Positions 45,785-56,119 of a stretch of 64,000 nt of DNA are shown one piece after another. Position 1 is the first letter of the stretch. Every line of letters starts with the position of its first letter. The notes under the pieces are model-generated. The model worked only from the letters and a program-made list of their open reading frames with translations. It was not told where the DNA came from and ran no database searches. Source of the DNA: Entoloma clypeatum (lineage: Eukaryota; Basidiomycota; Agaricomycetes; Agaricales; Entolomataceae); assembly GCA_963565915.1 (NCBI GenBank), contig OY751494.1, forward strand, positions 496,001 to 560,000, read 5' to 3'. Made by a program: the position numbers and the translations under genes.

Positions 45785-45995
45785 TGGCCCCCAGTAGCGC
45801 CCAACGTCCCTCACTCACATCCAACAGCTGTCCCTCGTGCCCAACGGCCTCCATAGCGCTCAACGGCCATCTCTCGTGCCCAACACCCCCCAGTAGCACC
45901 AAATGGCCCCCGGTAGCACCCAACAACCCCCACTTGCGCCCAACGATGCTGTTCCTCACTCCCAACGGCCCTCACCCATGCCCAACGACCGTCAA
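45785..45995 (+). repeat. minisatellite array 4, forward orientation
   Basis: About ten copies of the CGCCCAACGGCC-type unit, more degenerate than the other arrays. Confidence 0.7.
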
Positions 45996-46686
45996 CATGA
46001 CTCACCACACCCAATGCCCACGCTAACTCACTGCGAATCCCCATCAATGCCAAATGTGACGTACCACACCACAGGACATGAGGTGCAAGTAAACGACGTA
46101 CACCGACCACGAGGCCGACTCACCATGCCAAACAACACACAGGGAACATGAAGTCTACAATGGCCATGGGGAATGACGTGCGTGGGCAGGACAGACAGGT
46201 AGGAAATGACCACAGCAACAGCGGGAAGCAAGACAATACTCGTAGGCAACGACGGCAGGCGGGAAATGGGATGCACAAGCCGGAGGGCAGGTCGGGCAGA
46301 CAGGAAGGCAGGGGCGGGTCCTGTCGTATGCAAAAGCATGGGGGGAGTTCCACTGCAACATTATAATAGACTTCTTTCTTTATGTTGAATCATCATAATT
46401 CATTCAGTTTTCATTCCTCCTTCCCATTGAGACCATAATGTGCATGCTATGGTGCTCCATGATGCTATGTGATGCTATGACTTTGACTGTGTTTGCTATA
46501 GTTTGGTTTGATCAAAATCAGAGTTTGCTGATGAAGGGTACCCTGAGATTTGTCCGGATAAAAATCCCTCAAGGTGGTTCGATCACCTGACCACATGTAC
46601 AGTATGTACAGTATCAGTACAAGGTTTACCACTAAGCTAGTTAAACAGTTAGACAATGATCCCAAATTGACGTTGATTCTTGTAAA
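45996..46686. other. no gene recognised
   Basis: Short open frames only. A CCGGATAAAAATCCCTCAAG motif near 46556 resembles those in repeat R1. Confidence 0.4.
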
Positions 46687-47520
46687 TTACCATCGCTCCA
46701 ACAGCGAAATTTTCCGGGTCCTCAAGAATGCCTGATCCATAATCCAGATAAAATTTGCCCCATAGGAAAGCCTCAGGTAAATCCAGATAAAAAACTCCCA
46801 AAATTGCCCAAAAAACGTCCAGACAAAATTGTGGATTTTTGGCCCTTCAAGGATCAGGGTGTTGATAGCATTTTGGGGGGTCCTCTCTTTGCCCAGCATG
46901 CAGGTGGAAGGTGACCTGCCCCGCTCACCTTTCAATGGTTCTTCTGTGCTCCATCCTGCCAGCACCTTGTCAGAGACCCACACATGCACATCGGGGACCA
47001 GCTCCTTCACGACATCGTCCACGCAGCACAACAGCATCCCCTCAGGCCGGGTGAACACCCTCTCCAGCTTCCATGTCACAGACAACCCTGCCGGCAATTC
47101 ATCAGAGACCCACACACATGAGTCGGGGACCAGCTCCCTCACGATGTCACGCACGACTGGAGGCAGGACGGCCTTGACCCACGGCATTGCCTTGGGCAGG
47201 GTGAACGCGACACAGGAGAGGGGTTGTATGCGCCATCTGCGAGGAGTCGAGGACGGTGAATGGGCATGATGGGGCTGGGTGCGGGTGGGGACTGGGACGG
47301 TGTGGAACGAGAGGTGGCCAGGCAATACATTTCTGCTCCCCATTGTGCGCTTATGTTTTTTTTTTGTTTTTCATGTCATTTATTCTTGTAAAAACATATA
47401 TGTGTGAGTACAACATACTAAATTAGGAAGGAGGGGGGGGGGGGGGTCCCTGGGGCCTGAAAAAAAAAGTTCAACCCCCAGTATATTTTTTCTGTTCCAC
47501 CACCCCCTTGCAGAGAGATC
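46687..47520 (-). repeat. unclassified repeat R1, copy 2
   Basis: On the minus strand it begins with a run of C after GCCCCAGGGACC and carries GACCCCCCAAAATGC and CCAGATAAAA-type motifs in the same order as 33501-33800. It includes a 218-codon open frame (47343-46687) with an internal repeat (VRELVPDSCVWVSDE and VKELVPDVHVWVSDK). The frame has no counterpart in copy 1, so I do not call it a gene. Confidence 0.45.
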
Positions 47521-47617
47521 CCCCTGCCCCAATTTTGGTTACAGATTTTTGTTGTCCAGGTATCCTTTGTCTTGACGTGATGTTAGTCCATGGCTCTTGC
47601 CCATTGAATTCAGAGCA

Positions 47618-48900
47618 CTAACCACTTGCGAATTCTCTCTTCATTTGTTGGGAGTCAAGGGGTCTGATCACACCAGCCTGTACTGCCCAATATACAACCA
47701 TCAACCATGCCCCTTCTTGCATCCGAACAAAAACACGCTGGACCTTTGAAAGATCAGAAATACCGGATCGATAGAACAATCCCAGAAACCCAGAGTGTTG
47801 CGGAGCCCTCAGGTTATACATGATATTGAAAGTTGTTGTAGCTGTGGCGATTGAGCTTCGCTTTGGAGATGGAAGGAAAAGTTTGCTGAGAGTTACCACC
47901 ATACATGGCCAATATGAACTCTCTGGAAACGGTGAAGTTCAAGATGTCATCATCCAGAGCAATTGGAAACGGTTTGATTCCCAGAGCTTCAACACATTGA
48001 AAGACGGTACTAAAGCCAGCCTCTTCGTCTTCTTTGCATCGTTTGATTTTCCATTTGGGCTGCCAAGAAAAAAAGTAAGCAGAGCTCGCTTGAGGAAAAC
48101 AGTAGATGCACATTCAAAAACTCTCGTTCCTGTTCATCCTCCTCTTTCTTGATGGATTCTTCCTTCTTCGTGGGTTGGCTTTTCAACCAGCCAGGTCGTA
48201 TAATCTCGACAGCCTCCATGAACATGTGGCGCTTCTTCACAGGGTGCACTGGCTGTTCTGACATAGGCAGGTCTATTTCAATGAATTCTGGCTTGACAAA
48301 ACACTCCTGAGACTCAGGTTTGCTTTCCTGCGAGGGTATCTCCTTTGTGACATTGTGGGATATTGAAACCTCTTCAATATCAGATGAACAGGGGCTTAAC
48401 ATGTCCTCAATGACATTCCCCATCTGCGATTGAAGTAGAACAGTTGATTAAACATGTGATGATTATCTCACCTAGTTGTCAAAGGCAGAGGCTGTGAATG
48501 CTGAAGGTGAATCAGTCAATCTTTTTAACAATACCTTCTCATCCACGATGTCCTCATCCTTTTTGACTGTCTGCGCTCCTGGAGCTGTCAAATCTCACAC
48601 AACGAAGTCGGATTCCGGGTCACATTTCATCCCAACCTGTGGAAGAGGTATCAATTCAAGATTCGTAGGTAGAAGGATACTAGTAGTACGCGCACATTCT
48701 TCCCTTCAGTCTGAGGTTGAAAGATTCCCACTGGAATATCTTCGTCATGTTCGAAAATTTCAGGAAATAGTTCCAGGGCATCCGGAGCACCCTCTTTTTC
48801 AAAGTTGGTGCCACGAAGTCAGTCATACTTGACTCTAGGTCTGCTGGACATTACTACACACCTTTGGCTGCTCATCAAGTTCCTTGAGATCCAAATCAAC
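47618..48900 (-). pseudogene. DUF6697-type protein, decayed multi-exon gene
   Basis: Minus-strand pieces separated by plausible short introns read LDLKELDEQPK, ALELFPEIFEHDEDIPVGIF, VGMKCDPESDFVV, DLTAPGAQTVKKDEDIVDEK, MGNVIEDMLSPCSSDIEEV and GWLKSQPTKKEES. The domain core follows: VSREFILAMYGGNSQQTFPS, then NLRAPQHSGFLGLFY and VFVRMQEGAWLMVVYW. This order matches DUF6697, a basidiomycete domain of unknown function, with a charged N-terminal region. A TGA sits between DFVV and DLTA where an Arg codon CGA would fit, and the frame shifts near the domain end. Exact exon limits are uncertain. Confidence 0.6.
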
Positions 48901-49749
48901 ATTCATGCCCAGAAAACAGGACGTCGGGGGCCTCAGAGTGCTCGCAATGAGAATGTATGTCGTGGCAGAGTACTACTATCGTCCATCAGCCTCAGTAAAA
49001 AGGCTGTGTAGGCATTATGCAGGTCAATGTTGTCCAAAAATCCGCGACTGCATGTGGATGTCATGTGAATTGCGCAAATATCTGACAAAAGTCAGAATTT
49101 GAGCAAAAGGGTCCAGCTGAGTAAGCACCAGTTCAAATGACTGCTGGGTCGCCAGTGCTACTGCAGCCGAATCACTCGATTCCCACGCATTGTTCGGTGC
49201 ATCGCGCCCGACTGCCCACATTCCCACACGTGCACATGTGCATCGAGCGCGTGTGGGAGCAGTGTACATATTGTCACATACTGTTAGGCCAACTTGTATT
49301 GAACAATATATAATATAAGTGAATCAGTAGATTGTTTAAAAGCTTTCTGAGTAGAGATATGCATACCAGACTGTTGGAGTTACTTGGAATAGGTTCTGCA
49401 CAGAAATTCATTGAATTAAGTCCATATTATTGGTGTGGAGCATAGTGATAAAATCATGCCTGTGGTTTTTGGAAGCACAAAATAAAATAACAGTTTGCAA
49501 GCATTCATCAGGAAAACCTTGAATCGTCTTGCCTGTCTTGCCAGCTGTCAAGACAGTCAAGACGGCCCACAACGCCTCCTTGTCTTGACACTGTCTTGAA
49601 CCCTGATTAAACACTCACTCAATACACCATCCAGAACAGTCAATAACATATCAAGACACACTAAGACCTCCCAATAAGCCAGTTAATGCTAGTTCACAAT
49701 GCTTGCCTTGGCAGTGTCTTGCTGACTGTCAAGACCAGGCAAGATGATT
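48901..49749. other. no gene; GTCTTG/CAAGAC repeats
   Basis: About 49515-49740 contains many copies of GTCTTG(A/C) and its complement. These may be subterminal repeats of a DNA transposon whose other end is further right, but that was not shown. Confidence 0.4.
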
Positions 49750-49756
49750 CTGTGTT

Positions 49757-51230
49757 TGAAACATCTGATTCCATCAAGATTGGAAACGTCACAACCATTG
49801 AAAATCCGTGGATCGCACGCATCAAGGGTTCAAACCGCATGGAGACAGAAGTAGCCCAGGGTCTAAAGAAGAATCCTCATTGGTATCAACAGGAAAACGG
49901 CATCACATATGCAGGTGAACGAGTCTATGTTCCACCAGACCCACAACTGCGTCAAGAACTGATGTTTGAGTCACACAATGCACCAGTGGCTGGACATCCA
50001 GGACAGTATCGAACACATGAACTCCTCACTTGCACCTACTGGTGGCCTACCATCCTGCATGATGTGAAGAAGTACGTAAAGGGTTGCGACACCTGTCAGT
50101 GCAACAAGATCAACAGACAGAAACGACATGCTCCGCTACACCCCCATGCAGCACCAAGTCATCCATGGGAAGACATAGGGATTGACGTTGTGGGACCAAT
50201 ACCAGAGTCCGAGGGAAAGAATGTGATTCTGGTCATCACAGATAGACATTTGAAGATGCTCCATCTCATTCCGACAACCGTGGAATTATCGGCTGAAGGA
50301 TTAGCCAAGATCTATCGGAATCAGATATGGAAGCTTCATGGGATCCCCAAAAAGATCATCAGTGACAGGGGACCACAGTTTGCTGCGAAGTTCATGGAGA
50401 TACTTTGCTGCATGTTAGGGATCAAAAGGAATCTGTCCACCACATACCATCCACAGACTGATGGACAGGCCGAACGATCGCATCAGAAAACAGAAGCGTT
50501 CTTACGAAACTTCGTCAACCATCTACAAGATGATTGGGCTGAGTGGATCGCAATTGCTGAATTCCAGTACAATGATAAAGAACATCAGACGACAAAGCAC
50601 ACACCATTCTACCTCAACTATGGCTTGCATCCTTGGAAGGGAGAACTTGTGTTGGAAGACACCAACCCGGCTGCCAACAGCTTCTTGGAAAAACTCAAAC
50701 AAGCACGAGAAGAAGCCAATGCAGCGCTGAAACAGGCACAGGATCAGATGAAGAAGACAGTTGATATGCGACGAAATCCGTCTCGGAACTACCGCATCGG
50801 AGACAAGGTGTGGCTGGAAGGGACTAACATCAGGACTAACCGTCCCTCGAAGAAACTTGACGCACTCCGACATGGACCATTCAAGGTCCTAGAGAAGAAA
50901 GGGGCTAGCGCGTACCTTCTTGATCTTCCGAAGACCTGGAAAATGATTCACCCTGTGTTCAACGAGACCCTGTTGTCACCTTACGAAACCCCGAAGTACG
51001 CCATCCAGAAGAAGAAACCAGCCCCTGATCCGATCATCGTTGAAGGGCGAGAAGAGTATCATTTGTCCACAATCCTAGACTCTCGAAAGTTCCGTGGAAA
51101 GATCCAGTACCTTGTCCAGTGGGAAGGATATGGCCCAGAAGAGAACACATGGGAACCTTGAGCTAATGTTCAGAACGCTCAAGATTTGATCCATGATTTC
51201 CATCGGCAGAACCCGTCTCGCCCACGATAA
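49757..51230 (+). pseudogene. gypsy G3 integrase and chromodomain fragment
   Basis: In frame with G2 pol from ETSDSIKIGN: integrase zinc region (GCDTCQCNK, with one Cys-context change), core (SDRGPQFAAKF, HPQTDGQAERSHQ) and chromodomain ([17 protein letters not shown]). TGA at 51159-51161 replaces the CGA that G2 has at the same place. The frame continues to TAA at 51230. Protease, RT and RNase H are absent. Confidence 0.88.
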
Positions 51231-51362
51231 AAGACAGTGTTCAAAATCCATAACAGTATCAACCTCATCAGTCAACCACACACCGAGTTCCCCGCTCTAG
51301 TCTTTTCCCTGCCCAATATAGCCTCCCCCTTCTTCTTCTATCTTTCAACCATCCTCACCGCC

Positions 51363-51734
51363 ATGTCCAACACCACCGTTACCTCCACCTCCACCACCGA
51401 CATCAACCCCGCCATCGCCGCCCTCATGAACGAAGCACTTTCCATGAGAGACCAAATCCATGCCCTCGAAACTTCCCTTGCCGACCTCCTTCATCGCCAG
51501 ATGCATATCCGGCTTCACTTGCTATCCAACCTCCCCGTCACCCCGAGTCCTGAGGAAAAACAAATTCTCGGAAATTACACCAGCACCCTCGTGATCGAGA
51601 ATCGACACATTCGGCTGGCTATCAAAGGCCTCGAACTCGCCGTTGCCATCAACGAGGAGTTAATATATGATTGGAGCCTCAAGGAGAGTCTGAACTGGTC
51701 CGATCCCGGCAACAATGAGGGATGGGGACAATGA
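51363..51734 (+). CDS. third ORF of gypsy G3 (unknown function)
   Basis: 123 residues, homologous over the full length to the G2 ORF at 40830-41201, and intact although the rest of G3 is truncated. The start at 51363 is chosen because it is the only ATG shared with G2; upstream of it the two copies are not in the same frame. Differences from G2 are mostly synonymous. Helical, no recognised family, no membrane segment. Confidence 0.75.
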   Translation: MSNTTVTSTSTTDINPAIAALMNEALSMRDQIHALETSLADLLHRQMHIRLHLLSNLPVTPSPEEKQILGNYTSTLVIENRHIRLAIKGLELAVAINEELIYDWSLKESLNWSDPGNNEGWGQ

Positions 51735-51768
51735 CTCTGTGAGGACACAGAGCTTGAAGAGGGGAACA

Positions 51769-52139
51769 TGTTACGGACTCTACGGTATGCGGACAATGTC
51801 ATTACTTTTACTTATCGGCCCGGCTCGGCGCCCTCTTATGAATACATTATGTTGCAACATCTATTTCCATTCCCTTCGCTACCGCTCTGACTCATTCCAC
51901 AGTAGCTTTACTCAGCTCCACAGTATGTATGACTCGTTGTACATAGCCTTCCGCAGTTGCCTTACTCATGCGCACTGCCTTCCGCAGTACTGACTCATCC
52001 GCTACCGCCTATAGTCAGTACCTATATAAACCTCTTGTACTGTAGTAGATTCCTTAGATTTAGCAATCACATTGCTCTTCGCCTTTCCACTTTCCTGCAT
52101 ACTCTGCCCGAACCTTGGAACAGTTTGTTAAGCATAACA
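51769..52139 (+). repeat. gypsy G3 3' LTR
   Basis: 371 bp, TGTTACGG to GCATAACA. The promoter-proximal part and the end match the G2 LTR, but the first half is different sequence, so the U3 region has been replaced or diverged strongly. TATATAAA near 52023. Confidence 0.85.
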
Positions 52140-52353
52140 CTGTGCCAGGCAAGTTAGTGTTATTATTAGAGTGAGTCCAAGGTCTTACTTGAAATTTACA
52201 TATGCCACACAAAATTGAAGCACAAAATACATCAGACTAACAAATAACAGTTTGCAAGCACAATTGACATTTCAAACACATAATATATAATACACTGGTT
52301 TACAATGCAACTACAGTAGAAGTAAATCATAGTATTTTTACAATAATTCTATG

Positions 52354-55300
52354 TTAGTCATCATCATCCTCATCCTCATTTTCACTATCCTCAGTTGGCT
52401 TTCCTATTTCTTCTGGACTCAGCATCTCTAAACCTGGATGTTTCCTCAAAGGATAGACAAATGAATTTCCAGGTGCCTTCCAAATTCCAATAAGATTTAT
52501 GATTTTGGTGGCTGGCAATATTTCTATCTTGTTCTCCCATTGACATTTCCAAAAACCCTTTTGAAATTCAGCAACCTTCTTGAGTGGCTGGTAAATTGCA
52601 ATAGTTTTTATTGATGCAATATCTGTGCAGTAAAATGTGATTGCTTCCCCAAATATTATATCATTGTCAACTTTTGCTTCAAACCAGCGTGATGATCTCT
52701 GAGGTTTCATGCCCTTGGATTCACTCAATCGGCTATGAAGAACTTTTCCATTGCATAACCGAAGCTTTCCCCATTTTGAAAAGGCAATCTTGAGAGGTAT
52801 TGTAGAAAGAACTGTGGTGGCTTTAATCATGGCTTCCATAATCTTCATATGTTCAACATCCATTGCATTTTTCTTTTTTACATATATTGTATGATTTTGC
52901 ATAGTTTGATTTTCTGGTACTTTTTTGGATCTATTTTTGAATGGACTTCCAAGTTCTGGATAGTCCAGAATTAAGACTCTTGTCAACTCCCGGTAAAAGA
53001 TAATGTTGTTTAGGTTTTCAAAAGGAGATTTCTTGGAGCGTATTTCACCTCCCAATTCACCAATAGTTCGTTCTATCGTGGCTTGTGATCCAAGCCTCAC
53101 AGATCCATGCCATTCAATATGAGCAGGAATATGTATCAATTGAAAAATACAAAGTCGACACCGAGAAATGTTTTCTGGAGATCCATTGAGATATAGTTCT
53201 TCAAATCTGGTCAAGAATTCAACAATCAGTACTTTTAATTCTTTGATTTCAGATTTTGTTCGAGGTACTGGTGTCATTGCAAATTCAACAATTTGTGAAA
53301 ATAGAGCAAAGTTTGAAAGAACTTCAAAATCCATGCACAATTCATATGCCATTGGCACAATATACCAATGCAACAAAGCCATCCATTCATATATCTTATA
53401 TTGACTTGACCGTTTTGTGAAAGGATTTCGAATAGGTCCACAAAGAGAAGGAGGGAGCGTTGCCATTGCTTGCTCAATATACTGTCCAAGCTGTTCAGCT
53501 TGATGAAAATATATTACTTCTTTTTCATTGTTGGAAGATACCCACATATCCCAGATATGAGGTAGACAGTTTTCATAAAATAGATGAAATGGATCAATAG
53601 GATAAGATTTATATGGAACTATAGCTGGACTTGCAGCAGCAAGTGGTAGCTTTGTTACACCTGTATCTCGAGTAATTTTTTTGTGTTGTGCTGATGTAGT
53701 GGCCTTTTCAAATCTTTGGATAGCTTTGAAAAAGTGAGAATCTGTTCGTTCAGGTAAATTCTTGAGATCATATTTCGGCCGTTCTGAATTATATTGCTCA
53801 ATAATATCATGACAAACAATTGGATAATATTGTGCTTTTGCTCCTTGTCCAGTTTTTTTTGCTTTTGCTCCTTTGACTAATAAAAAACGATCACCCAAGA
53901 CTGCAGAATGTCCAGCCATTGCACTCATTTTTGCTGATCCTAACATATCACCCAATACAAGAGAAATATGTAAACGAACCATCAAATATGATGAATTGAT
54001 AGCATCCCAAAGCCAAATTCCTTCACTTGCTTCTGCCATTATGCGAAATAACATATATAGAAAGGATTCAAAATTCAAAGGAGAATTGGGACCAGGTATA
54101 CTCATACAAATCAATATGTGATGAGATTTGTAACGCATATGAGGTGGAAGATTGAGCAAAACCAGAATAACCAGCCATGTATTTGAATGTTTTTTCATTG
54201 TCAACTGAGCACCATCTGTTGAAATTGCAAATGCAATATCCTGTTCATTCTGAAACAGTTTCAAATTTTCATGCTGATGCTGATGCATTTTAGAATTTCC
54301 ATAGTCTGAAAATGTTTGCATAGCTGTGCCAACTGCCTTCAATGATGCCTGAAGCAAAGAATCCCTGTGACGTAGCTCTTTTGACGTATCAGCATTTGCA
54401 AACAATGCCCGCACATACTCAAAAGGAGATATCATCATATATTGGCGTTGAGACTTTCTTGAACCATTTTTCCCATAAGTATAGCGATTTTTCTGACATG
54501 GGACCCGCTGTCCATCAACTTTATAGAATTCCTGGCATTTGTCGGCATTTTCATGCTCTCCAGTAAAGGCCATATGACTATCTGGACACATGTCAACTTT
54601 AATTGGTCGTAAATGTGTCAATTTCTGTGCCAGTCTTGTTGCTTTGTATATGGATAGTATTTTTTCTCCTGTTGCACACTCCAGAATTGAAGCATGAAGA
54701 TTATAGGCCAGCACTGTTCCTCTAGATTGCTTCCAGGCCAGAAAATGTTGTAAGGTAAGAGTTTCTGAACGACTAAGACCAGCTTTTTCAGGTGGATTCT
54801 GTGGCTTATTTCCCGGTGTGTAATTCTTTGATAAGTCTGCACGTAGCCTTTGCAAAGATTCAGGAATCTCCAAGAGTTCGCCACTATCCGAGGACAAGAC
54901 ATAGCGCTTAGCATCATAATCCACAGCATCCCGTTCAAGATTGGAAGTAGCATATTCCTCAGAATCCAGATAGTCCAGTTCATCCACAAGTGAATCATCA
55001 GAGTCTCCCAAATCAGAGTCAAACTCTTCCTGAGATTCAAATTCCAAATCTGAAGCCTCAAAAGTAAAATCAATCATCGAGTCAGAAGCATGAATGTTTG
55101 TTTCTGCATCCATTTCTGCATTGGCATTAAAATGTATTTCAAATTTTGAACAGCCATCATCAAACACCTACCAATGTCCTGAGTATTCATTTCTAGACAA
55201 TAATATTAATTTCTAGGATTGTCGAACTTATAAATTCTCTTACTGTGAGCCTCGAAGTTAGAATCCTGAAATAATGGAATGTCTTCAATCATCTGATCCG

Positions 55301-55997
55301 AAGCATGAGTATCTGTTTTTGTATTGGTATCAAAACTTGTTTCATATCTGTTGTCAAACACTTACCAATATCCTGAGCATTTATTTCTAGATAAAAAAAA
55401 TTAATTTCAATGATTGTCGTCTCGAAGAGCACAGGTGTAGTTGTCTAAGACTTACCAGAATCCCAATCCATTTCTTGAAATGATAAATCAACAACTCAGT
55501 TTTATATGATCTAACAATTGAATTCTCTTACGGTCATGTTCCGAACTCGGAGTTACACATCGAGATACATGCTGAGATGTAGTAGGATGGAATATAATTT
55601 CAGATGCGCTCGGACTTGCACACCGAGATGCCTGTTGAGATGTATGTCGGGATGCTTGTCGAGATGTATTTCGAGAGGTATGTTGGGACCGGGATATGGT
55701 AGCTCGTATAGAACTCAGGATAGAACTCAAGTTAGAACACAAAACCATACCTTGCCACTCTTTTCGCCTCTTAAACTCCTGCTGAGTCTTCTCAATACCT
55801 TCCTTCAAGTTGTTTATAGTGCTAGGATGAAGGTTACCATTCTCCAAGTGCTTGAAGTCACGATCAATGTGGTTCTGCCAAGCTCGATCACTCAGTCCAG
55901 CCTTGATAAGTTTACCTCCACACTTGTGACAATGACAATAAAAGGATCCCAGAGAATTTGATGGAGCAGATTCAGAGCTCGTTGTGTCCTTTGGCAT
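52354..55997 (-). CDS. Plavaka-type (CACTA/CMC) DDE transposase
   Basis: Two main coding blocks: 55997 to about 55534 (from MPKDTTSSES; zinc-finger-like CHCHKCGGKLIKAGL with DRAWQNHIDRDF) and the 937-residue block 55167-52354. Small exons between them remain unresolved. The large block matches fungal Tnp2/Plavaka transposases of the CMC group: AISTDGAQLTMKKHSNTWLV (about residue 320, first catalytic Asp), LGDMLGSAKMSAMAGH (second Asp region), LPPSLCGPIRNPFTKRSSQY, and ERTIGELGGEIRSKKSPFEN (candidate Glu). The ends are strongly acidic. It would cut and paste its element through terminal repeats, which I could not locate. The block begins after an acceptor-like TAG and lacks its own early ATG. 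The DNA is distinctly more AT-rich than the neighbouring genes. No internal stop was seen, so it may be functional. Confidence 0.82.
55168..55487 (-). other. duplicated leader exons in transposase gene
   Basis: Three similar units lie in tandem: each has an AAATGGATT/AAATAAATGC/AAATGAATAC segment ending in GGATTCTG or CAGGAYATTG and then GTAAGT or GTAGGT. The second and third are followed by related coding stretches (VFDNRYETSF.., VFDDGCSKFE.., both with HASD). This points to tandem duplication of an exon with its splice sites. Which copies are spliced is unknown. Confidence 0.5.
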
Positions 55998-56119
55998 ACT
56001 GAGTGAAGTACGGGGAAGTAGTTCAATGGCAGGATGAAGATAAGTTGAGTCGAATCGATAATCTGATCTGTTTGTTCACATTGTTGACTTTGCTGTGCTT
56101 CTGCCCATGTTGGTGCGCA
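55998..56119. promoter_or_regulatory. shared divergent promoter region
   Basis: Only 122 bp separate the transposase ATG (55997, minus) from the proposed ATG of the SAP gene (56120, plus), so both genes probably share control elements here. No specific binding motif was identified. Confidence 0.5.

Larger units (their letters stand above)
49755..52139 (+). mobile_element. gypsy G3, 5'-truncated relative of G2
   Basis: Begins inside pol, just before integrase, at a point equal to about 39223 of G2, and ends with a complete 3' LTR. CTGTG occurs directly before (49750-49754) and after (52140-52144), so it may be a genuine insertion of a truncated copy. The third ORF and the hairpin are kept. 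Confidence 0.85.

Noticed and set aside
46687..47343. 218-codon minus-strand frame with an internal repeat
   Set aside because: It lies in repeat R1, is not present in the other copy, and contains repeat motifs at its end. No domain was recognised.
49515..49740. Short spaced repeats resembling a CRISPR array
   Set aside because: GTCTTG/CAAGAC units are irregular in spacing and orientation and the host is a eukaryote. Transposon subterminal repeats are more likely.
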